Shown: positions 6,802-15,600 of the stretch, piece after piece
How the letters are laid out: each line of letters begins with the position of its first letter
How positions within the stretch are numbered: position 1 is the first letter of the stretch
Source: Akkermansia sp.
GTDB taxonomy: Bacteria; Verrucomicrobiota; Verrucomicrobiia; Verrucomicrobiales; Akkermansiaceae
Direction: 5' to 3'
NCBI GenBank assembly: GCA_017415995.1
Contig: JAFQDN010000024.1
Coordinates: 1 to 55,687, forward strand
DNA length: 55,687 nt
Translations under genes and position numbers: made by a program
The notes under the pieces: generated by a model
The model's input: the letters and a program-made list of their open reading frames with translations, nothing else
Told to the model about the DNA's origin: nothing
Database searches by the model: none

Positions 6802-7329
6802 TTAATAGCTCTTTTTTTCCTTGCGTTTTTCTATAACGCAGAGGATTAGGTGCAGGATCCAGACGGGTAGGAAAACAAAGAGAGGGCCATAAATAGCAGG
6901 AATACCTACAGCCATGATGAAGGCCATTCCGTCGCCTAAGTCGTGAGGGTCACCCCAGCACAGGGTGCAGGCGGCAAGGGCTACCAGGAAGGGGCAAACA
7001 AGACCGAAGAGTTGTAGCAGCGTACCTCGCCGTGTGCGAGCGGGTATGCAAAGACAGGCCGTTGGCAAATATGCCATCAAAATAACCCCTGCCGTGCCGG
7101 CCCAAGTACTCCAGCTTGCGGCAGATTGCTGGGTTAAATACCCTTTCACTTCGAAAATAGAGGTCCCAATCAGCGTAAAGATGGCGCAAACGGCCAAAAA
7201 CTTCAGCACAAAACGCCTGCGGGGTGCCACGCAGGCGGGTGGTGGCGGGGGCGGTGAGGGCTGAGGCTTGCGGATGCTCTGCAAGGGGGTTAAGCGCAAC
7301 TTTTTGTTTGGTGAGAGATTGGAGGTCAT
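6802..7329 (-). CDS. Four-helix membrane protein with Pro-rich N-terminus
   Basis: A 175-residue protein with a cytoplasmic Pro-rich N-terminus (seven consecutive Pro near residues 26-32) followed by about four predicted transmembrane helices (about residues 40-60, 75-95, 105-123 and 135-165) and a Lys-rich tail (EKRKEKKSY). No family is recognised. The upstream 30 bp run into a signal-peptide relic at 7357-7440, so the original promoter may be shared with the secreted gene at 7485-9233. The start is uncertain. Confidence 0.55.
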   Translation of the reverse strand: MTSNLSPNKKLRLTPLQSIRKPQPSPPPPPPACVAPRRRFVLKFLAVCAIFTLIGTSIFEVKGYLTQQSAASWSTWAGTAGVILMAYLPTACLCIPARTRRGTLLQLFGLVCPFLVALAACTLCWGDPHDLGDGMAFIMAVGIPAIYGPLFVFLPVWILHLILCVIEKRKEKKSY

Positions 7330-7356
7330 ACGCGACAGGAGTATTTATAGGTTGCT

Positions 7357-7440
7357 CTATGCATTTGGGAAACTCAAGAATTCGCCCAGCGCCGCAAGGC
7401 ACAGGGCTGTGGTGGCAAGGACTCTGGGGATGGTGGGCAT
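7357..7440 (-). pseudogene. Relic of the repeated signal-peptide gene start
   Basis: The frame reads MPTIPRVLATTALCLAALG plus eight residues and then stops, 27 codons in all. The first 19 residues match the live lipoprotein at 2280-2432 (16 of 19 if I/F and R/K are allowed) and the relic at 451-510. It sits 44 bp after the stop of a leader-cassette gene, while the intact copy sits two bases after another leader-cassette gene. The same gene order was probably duplicated and this copy lost its mature part. Confidence 0.55.
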
Positions 7441-7484
7441 GGTCTAATGCGGTACTGTTTTGATGTTAGAGGATTGCGCGCGTT

Positions 7485-9233
7485 TTATTCAGGCTGCACC
7501 TCAGTTTCAGAGCTCGATGAAATGCCCTCTGTTGTCAATTCTCCGGTTTCTATATTGTAGCGGTGATATTTTGCTTCGCCGGACATGCCTGTGGAGAAGT
7601 GAATTTGCAATTCTTCATCAAACATTTCCCAAGATGGCTCTGAATAAATGGGCGCAGATTGCCACTCAGAGAGAGCATGAACAGGCGTTGCCTTGCTCCA
7701 ATCAAAGTCAGGGGAACACAAATCGACCACCCGAACGAGCAGATAACCGCTATGTAAGCTCACAGGCAGCAGAAGGTACTCACCACAGGGCGACCATGGT
7801 TCGGTGATTCGCAGCACGGATGGATAGCAGTTCTGCGAGCGATATTCCAGGATATTGCCCTGCGGTGTTCTGATTTTGATGAGGGGGGCACTTCCTGCGG
7901 TATTCGTACTGCTCGGGGGCTCCTCCTTTCGGGCGTAATACTCCACCCATGTCTCATTATAAGGGTGCGAAATGCGGCACACCATATCAACAAAATAGCA
8001 CGGGGCACCGGAGGATGTTATTGCAAAGGAATCGGCCGGTCTCACGGCAAACAGGAAATTGTTCACTCCGCAGGATTCGCACAACTGCACCAATTTCTGC
8101 ACGGATTCAGAGTGAATATCCGCATATTGCTCCAGCACAAGGCGAACAAACAGATTAACATCATCCGCTTCTTTCAGCTCGATACGCAGGTCCTCAATAT
8201 CAATTTCCTGCCCATCCCGAACCATCCGAAACCCGCCTTGCGTATTCAAAAACACCTCAAGCCCGTATACCTCATCAGCGATATCGCCGGATGCAAAGTA
8301 ATCAGGAGCCGCAACACTTGGCTCGGCATCCTGCCATGTCGCCCTATCGAGCACCAGGGTACGCAAGTTCGGCAGTTGCTCGAAGAAGGATTGCAGGGCC
8401 CGCATGCGGGCCTCCGTGCGCCAAGAGAGGGGCAACACAGGATTGGGGTATGGCTCGGGCGGAAGGCACACATCTGTCCACAGTTCGATTAACGTGCTAC
8501 GGAATTGTAGAACCAGATAATTGATGCGCAAAAGTTCAGCATTCTGACCGCCACTCAGTTGTTGGAGTTGCTGGGAAAGAGTTGCAAGCTGAAGCAGGCA
8601 CTGCTCTTCATTTTCCGTAGATACCGCTGCACAGAAATCCTTAAAGAAGTCGAGGGCTGCGAGGTACTCGCGCTCGTTTTCCTGCTCTGACCGGGCATCT
8701 GCTTCCCATAATGCCACCGCATTCCTGGCCTGAACCCCACCACAGGCAGCGACAAACGCCTCCAATGTTTCGCGGGTTGCCGGTGATATGCCTGAATTGG
8801 GCTGCAAATAATGCAATACCTTCTCGAACAGGTTGGAAACGGCTCTCAATCCCGTATCACCCGGCGCCTCGCATTCATACCCGAATTCGCCCAGATAGAC
8901 ACCATACATCCATTCTCTTTGATATATAATTGAGTCAGCCAATAAACATGCTGCTTTCACATCTTCTACCGGCAGCTGTTGCAGGTGCGCTATAATGGGG
9001 CGAATTTTATCGCAAGTTTCTTGAAAATGTTTGATGATGAGTTGTTCCTCATCTTGTTCGAGCCAAAAGAAAATGGAATAATAAGGCAAGGCATCATACA
9101 CAGTCATTACATCTGCTAACACGGCTTCTTCCGTCACCGCTTCGTTTGCAACGTCGCATGCGGGCTCAGAATCTGCGGCAGTCACCGGCAGCAGCGGGGT
9201 TAAAGCTAGTAAGAAAGTGGCTAGGGCTTTCAT
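7485..9233 (-). CDS. Large secreted protein of unknown function
   Basis: A 582-residue protein with a signal peptide (residues 1-20, ending VTAA) and a soluble, acidic mature chain. The first half is helical. A segment around residues 330-400 (GGFRMVRDGQEIDIEDLRIEL, then ESVQKLVQLCESCGV) has the strand-helix pattern of TolR/ExbD periplasmic domains; that is tentative. The C-terminal third is beta-rich. AAAGGAGATAGAGA before ATG fixes the start, within leader cassette copy 3. No neighbour explains its role. Confidence 0.7.
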   Translation of the reverse strand: MKALATFLLALTPLLPVTAADSEPACDVANEAVTEEAVLADVMTVYDALPYYSIFFWLEQDEEQLIIKHFQETCDKIRPIIAHLQQLPVEDVKAACLLADSIIYQREWMYGVYLGEFGYECEAPGDTGLRAVSNLFEKVLHYLQPNSGISPATRETLEAFVAACGGVQARNAVALWEADARSEQENEREYLAALDFFKDFCAAVSTENEEQCLLQLATLSQQLQQLSGGQNAELLRINYLVLQFRSTLIELWTDVCLPPEPYPNPVLPLSWRTEARMRALQSFFEQLPNLRTLVLDRATWQDAEPSVAAPDYFASGDIADEVYGLEVFLNTQGGFRMVRDGQEIDIEDLRIELKEADDVNLFVRLVLEQYADIHSESVQKLVQLCESCGVNNFLFAVRPADSFAITSSGAPCYFVDMVCRISHPYNETWVEYYARKEEPPSSTNTAGSAPLIKIRTPQGNILEYRSQNCYPSVLRITEPWSPCGEYLLLPVSLHSGYLLVRVVDLCSPDFDWSKATPVHALSEWQSAPIYSEPSWEMFDEELQIHFSTGMSGEAKYHRYNIETGELTTEGISSSSETEVQPE

Positions 9234-9376
9234 TCTCTATCTCCTTTACATAAGATAATACTTCCCGGCACCGAATCCGCAATAAAAAATTGCGAAAAGT
9301 GCAGATTTTCTAATAAATAGACACCCGCCGCGGGCATTTTGTTGCGAGTTTCCTGCATTTTTGTTGCAGATGGCGG
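9234..9376 (-). promoter_or_regulatory. Shared promoter-leader cassette, copy 3
   Basis: On the minus strand TTGCGG, 16 bp, TATTAT, then AAAGGAGATAGAGA and ATG. Homologous to 1773-1894 and 2948-3090, including the direct repeat of GCATTTTGTTGC at the upstream end. Of the three copies this one has the best -35. Confidence 0.75.
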
Positions 9377-9389
9377 AAAAATAGGGTCC

Positions 9390-9429
9390 GTCTTCGCGTA
9401 GCCCTATCGGGCTCTTGCTTCGCCGAGAC
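9390..9429. repeat. Nested palindromic intergenic repeat, copy 4
   Basis: Same 40 bp unit as at 331 with two substitutions, one in the inner loop (TATC) and one in the right outer arm (GCTTCGCC). It again marks the boundary between a leader cassette and the Fic-relic duplication. Confidence 0.8.
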
Positions 9430-9517
9430 AGGCGAAAAGGGGAGGATTTGCTCGAAGTGGAGCCCTTGGTCTGCCGGGTGCGGGTCATGTGGTGCAAAGT
9501 GGTGTTTTGTGCGTTGT

Positions 9518-9829
9518 TTATAGTTCGGCCAGAATCTTGAGGAACTCGCTCATGGGGTACGCCCCGGTCATGCTGATATCCTTATCTTGGAACACGAGGA
9601 AATAGCGATACCCCGGCCCGGCCTGTTCCTGCCACGCTCTGCCCAAGTGCAGTTTGGCCGGTGTCTCCTCATTGACCGGATGGTCGCCCTTGGTCTCGAT
9701 GATGACTAGCTTCCCGGAGCGCGTTCGCACGATAAAATCCGGATAGTGGTTGATAAAGCCATTGATAGCAAAACCCGTTCGCGCGATATTGCGATGCCAC
9801 CACCGGATTTTCTGCCCACTTTTATGGCG
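9518..9829 (-). pseudogene. Type III restriction endonuclease C-terminal relic, open copy
   Basis: About 104 codons read KIRWWHRN, then FINHYPDFIVRTRSGK, IIETKGDH and LGRAWQEQAG, and end FLKILAEL before a stop. These match the PD-(D/E)xK-like C-terminal nuclease region of type III restriction (Res) or related helicase-nuclease proteins; the D-x15-ETK spacing is visible. An in-frame stop at 9830-9832 closes the upstream side, and no helicase part or Mod gene is nearby, so it is a 3' fragment. It is divergent from the second Fic gene. A small stand-alone protein starting at a GTG inside cannot be excluded. Confidence 0.7.
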
Positions 9830-9883
9830 TTACTGCCCACTTTTAGCTTGAAAGTAGGCAGAAAGCTGCTAAAGTGTGGGCAG
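9813..9883. promoter_or_regulatory. Array of TGCCCACTTTTA motifs upstream of Fic copy 2
   Basis: Same two direct and two inverted diverged motifs as at 4266-4336, at the same distance from the Fic start. Conservation while the adjacent relic drifted agrees with a regulatory role, but the whole module is a recent duplication, so this is weak evidence. Confidence 0.5.
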
Positions 9884-9900
9884 AGAAACAGCAATCAGAC

Positions 9901-10947
9901 ATGAGAACCTTCAATTATTTGAACTTACCCGGGCCTTTACTTACGCCGGAAATAAGCAATCTGCTGTCGGCTATACATGAATACCGGGGCAAACAGACGC
10001 TGTTTATTACGGCAAGAAAAGATGTTCTGCTGAGTCTGCTGGAAATTGCAGTGGTTCAAAGTACGGATGCATCCAATAGAATCGAAGGCATCTATACCTC
10101 CGATGCGAGATTAAAGGATCTGGTATTGCAGAAAGTAGAGCCAATCAACCGCAATGAAAAGGAAATTGCCGGGTATCGAGATGTGCTGCGAACCATTCAT
10201 GAGAATTACGAGTATATTCCGTTGAATCCGAATACCATCTTGCAGTTGCACCGAGATTTGTATTCATTCCACCCTTCCGGCATGGGGGGACACTGGAAGA
10301 ATGCTGATAATCTGATAGCAGAGACAGATTCAGCGGGCAACAAGCATGTCCGTTTCACTCCGACTCCGGCATTTGAAACACCGGATGCGGTGCGTTCTCT
10401 GTGCGATGCGTACAATCAGGCTGTTGCTCAAGAGGTTTGTGATCCCTTGATGTTATTGGTACTTTTTGTTTTTGATTTTCTGTGCATCCACCCATTCAAT
10501 GATGGCAATGGACGTATGAGCCGCCTGCTCACGCTCATGCTGCTCTACCAGCATGGCTATATTGTGGGCAAATATATAAGCTTGGAGAAATTGATAGAAG
10601 AAAACAAGCAGACCTATTACGAAACACTGCAAGAGAGCAGCCGAGGGTGGGATACCGAAGGCAACAATAATCTCCCGTTCTTGCAATATTTGCTGGGTAT
10701 TATCCTGAAAGCTTACCGCGAGTTTGAGCGCCGGGTGGAGTATGTTGCCTCCGTAAAACTTAATAAGATGGAGCGCATCAGAATGATATTTGAACAAAAA
10801 CCGGGTAAAATCAGCAAAGCTGACATCAGGGCTGCTTGCCCGGATATCAGCGTCTCCCTCATCGAGCGCACCTTGAAACAGATGCTTGATAACGGAGAAA
10901 TTCGAAAAATCGGAGCCTCACGCACAACGGCTTACATCAAAGCATAG
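9901..10947 (+). CDS. Class II Fic-domain protein, copy 2
   Basis: A 348-residue paralogue of the gene at 4354-5400, about 93% identical by my count. The catalytic HPFNDGNGRMSR (residues 197-208) and the inhibitory SNRIEG (58-63) are both intact. Most differences lie in the region 141-186, around 245-260 (SSRGWDTEGNNN against SSVGWDTGNNNY) and in the C-terminal winged-helix part, where target or partner choice could differ. The ATG start and upstream array match copy 1. Having two intact reading frames while the linked restriction relic decays suggests that Fic is what selection keeps. Confidence 0.9.
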   Translation: MRTFNYLNLPGPLLTPEISNLLSAIHEYRGKQTLFITARKDVLLSLLEIAVVQSTDASNRIEGIYTSDARLKDLVLQKVEPINRNEKEIAGYRDVLRTIHENYEYIPLNPNTILQLHRDLYSFHPSGMGGHWKNADNLIAETDSAGNKHVRFTPTPAFETPDAVRSLCDAYNQAVAQEVCDPLMLLVLFVFDFLCIHPFNDGNGRMSRLLTLMLLYQHGYIVGKYISLEKLIEENKQTYYETLQESSRGWDTEGNNNLPFLQYLLGIILKAYREFERRVEYVASVKLNKMERIRMIFEQKPGKISKADIRAACPDISVSLIERTLKQMLDNGEIRKIGASRTTAYIKA

Positions 10948-11104
10948 CTCAATGTTAGCGTTTTTTTATCTGCAAATTGGCAGCGCAAAATCAGTATTGA
11001 ACATCATCAAGACATTCGGATGGAAGAGACAAGGGCATGATGTTTATATTGTCGCGGAGCTCTATGGTTAGCTCCTCATCTGCGTTATAATAAACCATCA
11101 CAAC

Positions 11105-11296
11105 CTAATTATTAACGCTGTCGATATATCCTAGCAAGCTGAATCGTAAATTATTGCCGTAATTAAACACGTAATCAGGTTTTCCGAATTTTGCCACTAT
11201 CCGTTGCATATTGCCCTGATTTTCCAAACAAAATTGATATATTTCTACGGCTGTATAGCGTTGGCTCGGGGTATTGTGTGAAAAGTTTTTTAACAC
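11105..11296 (-). pseudogene. C-terminal fragment of an unknown protein
   Basis: The minus-strand frame reads AVEIYQFCLENQGNMQ, then IVAKFGKPDYVFNYGNN and LLGYIDSVNN before a stop. It looks like the end of a real protein with no start, fused at about 11296 to the antisense of a PEP-CTERM tail. The parent family is not recognised. Bases 10948-11104 before it hold nothing I can support. Confidence 0.35.
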
Positions 11297-11397
11297 CTCC
11301 CTACAATGTGTCCATAGCCACAGTACCGGAGCCGACCACGGCAACGCTGAGTCTGCTGGCTTTGGCAGCTCTCGCGGCACGCCGTCGCCGTAAGTAA
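11296..11397 (+). pseudogene. PEP-CTERM sorting tail without its protein
   Basis: The frame ends in VPEPTTATLSLLALAALA followed by Ala-Arg-Arg-Arg-Arg-Lys and a stop. That is the PEP-CTERM signal: a VPEP motif, a hydrophobic helix and a basic tail. In Akkermansia-type Verrucomicrobia this C-terminus marks exosortase-sorted surface proteins. Upstream of about 11296 the frame has no signal peptide or recognisable domain, so only the 3' end of the gene survives. The native terminator (11421-11455) is still attached. Confidence 0.7.
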
Positions 11398-11420
11398 ATT
11401 GAGAGCAGAAAAGCTACGCA

Positions 11421-11455
11421 ATAGGCCACTGTTCCGTACCGGAGCAGTGGCCTAT
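11421..11455 (+). terminator. Terminator after the PEP-CTERM relic
   Basis: Perfect 11 bp stem ATAGGCCACTG (11421-11431) / CAGTGGCCTAT (11445-11455), 13-nt loop, followed by TTCATT. It may also serve the converging argA-like gene, which ends at 11480. Confidence 0.7.
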
Positions 11456-11479
11456 TTCATTATGCAGAAAAAACAGGGC

Positions 11480-12550
11480 TTACAATTTACAGCCGAACAC
11501 CTCGGAGGCACGGCCACTGGCCTCAAGCACAGCGCGGCGAGAAGGAGGCAGGACATCACGCGAGAGCTGGGCGTACCCAAGGCGATCCCGAAAATAAGCA
11601 ACAGCACTTTGAGAAACCGCAAAAATGCTGCGGAAGCCTAAGGAGCGGGCTTTATCTTCAATAAAACGGCACATGGCACGTCCGTACCCGTGGCCTTCAT
11701 AGTTTTTCTTGATGAAGAGACAGCCGAGCTCGGCACAGTGTTCCTCAACAAAGGGATAGAGCGCCACACAGCCGACGATGGTATCATCCAGCGTGTAGAC
11801 GTAATAGCTGTCCAAATGGGCGTGAATGGACTCATAGGAACGGCCGACCAGCTTAGCATCAGCCACGCAACGGGCAATCATGGACAGGAGTTCGGGGATA
11901 TCCTCTTCACGCAGGGGGCGAATCTCGCGGTACGAGTCCGCGTGCACCATGGTGCCAACACCTTCCTCGGAAAAGAGCTCATCCAGCAACACACCCCGAT
12001 GCGCCCCATTGAGCATGTGTACACGCGGAATACCTGAACGGCAGACGGCGGCAGCTTGTAGCAGCTCATCCACACAGGAACAATCCGCACAGAGCTCAGG
12101 AGAGACCTCGCTTTGGGCAATAGCAAAGATGGGCTGCCCCATGCGGCAGGGGACTTGCTCCAACTGCAAGCAAATGTACTTGGCGGCACCGGCTTGCACG
12201 GCAAGCGCCACGCTACCATCATCAAAACGACCGGACACACCGGAAGCGACGATGGCAACCTGCCCTCGCTCCACAATTTCCGCCACACGGGCAAAGGCGG
12301 CAGAGCCTGTGGAAAGAAGGAGTTCCGCCTCGGCGGCAGGCATCTCGCATTCGCCGGCGCGGCGGGTCAGCAAGGAGGCATCATCCCCTTCACAGACCAG
12401 CACCAGGCGAACGCCGATTTCATGCAAAGCCAAGGCGTCCAGCAAAGCATCCACCAAAGCCTCGGCACACAACAGCTCTTTGCAGAAGTGTACTACAAAG
12501 AGCCTGTTACGGAAATACGGCACATAGGCCAAAGCGGAGCGCACATTCAT
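11480..12550 (-). CDS. argA: N-acetylglutamate synthase-like protein
   Basis: A 356-residue cytoplasmic protein that likely acetylates glutamate with acetyl-CoA, the first step of arginine synthesis. Residues 1-205 resemble a shortened amino-acid-kinase-fold domain. The junction VHMLNGAHRGVLLDELF and GVGTMVHAD is typical of ArgA. Residues 210-356 form a GNAT domain with the acetyl-CoA loop seen as KKNYEGHGYGRAMCRF. It is about 90 residues shorter than E. coli ArgA, with the kinase-like part reduced. It lies 60 bp after secA on the same strand and may be cotranscribed. Arginine feedback cannot be judged from sequence. Confidence 0.75.
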   Translation of the reverse strand: MNVRSALAYVPYFRNRLFVVHFCKELLCAEALVDALLDALALHEIGVRLVLVCEGDDASLLTRRAGECEMPAAEAELLLSTGSAAFARVAEIVERGQVAIVASGVSGRFDDGSVALAVQAGAAKYICLQLEQVPCRMGQPIFAIAQSEVSPELCADCSCVDELLQAAAVCRSGIPRVHMLNGAHRGVLLDELFSEEGVGTMVHADSYREIRPLREEDIPELLSMIARCVADAKLVGRSYESIHAHLDSYYVYTLDDTIVGCVALYPFVEEHCAELGCLFIKKNYEGHGYGRAMCRFIEDKARSLGFRSIFAVSQSAVAYFRDRLGYAQLSRDVLPPSRRAVLEASGRASEVFGCKL

Positions 12551-12610
12551 AAGACTTGACGAATTGAGTTATTTATGAAAGAGCGCCCGCTTAATGAGCC
12601 TTAATGCCGG

Positions 12611-15600
12611 TTATTTTTCAGAATCATCCGCCTGAACGGTAGTCCCCTCGGAGGGCTCAGCATCAACCGAGCTGAGGGTCACACCGGGCACCGTTTCAGC
12701 CAACTCGCTATCACTCATCATGAAGGCGGTGGGATTCTCCTCACGCTTGATTTTAACGGTAATTTTTTTACGCGGGAGGGTAATCTTCTTTTCCGGCTTC
12801 ATGGGGATGCCGGGCATGGGCGCGCCACTGACGGAAACACCGGAGGGCAGACTGAGTGCGGGGTCCTCAACGAGCGGTTCCGTGAGAGCCGGCACGGGCT
12901 CAGCATCAGATTCCTCGGAATCCTCCTCATCGGGATAAGGATTGGACTGAATCTTCTGCAGACGAGCCATCTGCTCACGCAACATGGAGAGGAGGTCACC
13001 CTTGCCGAGGATGTCCGTAATGGACTCATCCTCATCATCCGCATTGCTACCGGGCAGCGAGGAGAGGAAGTCCTCAAAGGCGGTAAGGTTTGTTGTGGAG
13101 CGGAAGAGGTTGTTGAGGATTTCGAACTGGATATTGTTGATGAGGTCCTCGAAAAGACGGTAGGCCTCGCGCTTGTACTCGACGAGCGGATCGCGCTGAC
13201 CTTGAGCACGCAAGCGCACGCCTTCGCGCAGGGCATCCATATCCATAATATGCTGCTGCCACAGCTTATCAATGGATTGCAGCATAATGGAACGCTCCAT
13301 ATTGTCTACGCGGTCCGGGCGTTCGCCCTCCACCTTCTTCTCGTACATCTCGCGCACTTTATCAATGATGCGCTTGGCGACATCGGACGGGGAGCCCTCG
13401 GTAAGGGCGGCGTCATCCTCATTCCAGCCGAGCGGGAATGTTGAGTTAAGCCACTGCAAGAGGTCCGTACGACGAATAGCGCCGGTGTTATCCTCATTCA
13501 GGTAATCCTCACACTTGGTGTTGATACCTTCCGTAAGTTGCTCATAAATCATCTCACGCGGTTCCTCGCAAAGCAAGGCATCATTACGCATGGCATATAC
13601 GATGGAGCGCTGCTGGTTCATGACGTCATCATAATCCAACACATGCTTACGCCAAATGTAGTTGCGCTGCTCCACACGTTTTTGAGCCCCTTCGATGATC
13701 TTGTTCATCATCCAGCTCTCCACGGCCTCACCTTCAGCCATGCCGAAGCGGTCCATGACGCGGGTCATACGCTCACTGCCACCGAAGTTACGCATGAGGT
13801 CATCCTCAAAGGAGAGGAAGAACTGAGAACCGCCGGGGTCACCCTGGCGAGAGCAACGGCCACGCAGCTGGCGGTCGATACGGCGGGACTCATAGCGCTC
13901 TGTACCGAGTACAAAGAGACCACCGAGCTCCGGCACACCGTCCCCGAGCTTAATATCCGTACCACGGCCTGCCATGTTGGTGGAAACCGTAACCGCCCCG
14001 CGCTGTCCGGCGCGTGCCACAATCTCAGCCTCACGCTGGTGATTCTTGGCATTAAGCACCTCATGCGGAATCTTGGCGTATTTGAGCATGCGGGAAAGCG
14101 TCTCGGAGGCATCCACGCTGGCGGTACCGACGAGCACGGGCTGCCCCTTGGAGTGCAGCTCTTTAATCTTAGCCACCACGGCATTGAACTTCTCACGGCG
14201 AGTCTTGAAGATAAGGTCATTCAAGTCCTCACGAATGCACGGCTTGTTAGTCGGAATGGGCAGAACGTCCAGTTTGTAAATATCATGGAACTCCGCAGCC
14301 TCCGTCTCAGCCGTACCGGTCATACCGGCAAGGCGGGAATACAAACGGAAGTAGTTTTGGATGGTAATGGTGGCGTAGGTCATGTTCTCGGCCTCCACTT
14401 CCACACCTTCCTTGGCCTCCACGGCTTGGTGCAAGCCCTCGCTCCAGCGGCGACCGGGCATCTCGCGACCGGTATTTTGGTCAATGATGATAACCTTGTT
14501 ATCCTTCACCACATACTCTTTGTCCTTTTCGTAAATGGTGTAGGCTTTGAGGAGCTGGCTGATGGTATGCAAGCGGCCTGCATTGACATCCAAACGCTTG
14601 ATGAGCTCACTCTTGCGGGCTTCTTTCTCGCGCTCGGTGAGTGTTTCATTCTCATCAATATCCACGAACTCGGAGCCGAGATCCGGCAGCACGAAATCGT
14701 CCGGGCGGCCGGGGCTGATGAGCTCACGCCCCATCTCCATGAGGTCGGCGTCATGGGTTTTCTCATCCAGGCAGAAATAAAGTTCCTCCTTGAGCTTGAA
14801 GAGCTCCAGTTTGCGGGGATCCTGGTAGAGGAAGAGCTCATATTTTTCCACCATGCGGCGGAACTCGACGTCCTCCTGAGAGCGCATGAACTGGCGGTTG
14901 CGGGGCATGCCGAGTTTTACCTTAAAGAGGCAACGGCCTGCAGAAGAAGTATCACCCTCCTTAGCATATTTGAACGCCTTAGTCATCAAGCCATTGCAAA
15001 GCTCAATCTGAGCCTTGACGACCTTTTCGATGAGGGGTTTGAGCGTATCATACTGTTGTTCGCGCTCGATAATGGAGGGGCCGGAAATAATGAGGGGTGT
15101 ACGGGCTTCATCAATCAGGATGGAGTCCACCTCGTCAATAATGGCAAAGTAGTGACCGCGCTGCACTTGTGCGCTGCGGGAGGTAGCCATACCGTTATCA
15201 CGCAGGTAATCGAAGCCGAATTCAGCGTTGGTGCCGTAGGTAATATCGCAGGCGTATTGCACACGGCGGGCGTCATTGGGCATCATGCTCTGAATGCAAC
15301 CGACCGTGAGGCCAAGGTACTTGAAGAGGGCCCCCATCCACATGGAGTCACGGCGGGCGAGGTAGTCGTTCACCGTAACCACATGCACACCCATGCCGGT
15401 AAGGGCATTCAGGTATACCGGCAGTGTAGCCACCAAGGTTTTACCCTCACCCGTAGCCATTTCCGCAATGAACCCACGGTGCAGAGCAATACCGCCGATG
15501 AGCTGAACATCAAAGTGCACCATATCCCATTTAATCGGAGTACCGCACACGTCAACCTCCGTGCCGCACATGTTGCGGGCAGCGGATTTGACAACGGCAA

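Noticed and set aside
11000..11100. A second small toxin-like peptide after Fic copy 2
   Set aside because: I looked for a copy of the tandem locus behind the second Fic gene. There is no hydrophobic short ORF, no consensus promoter and no twin hairpins there.
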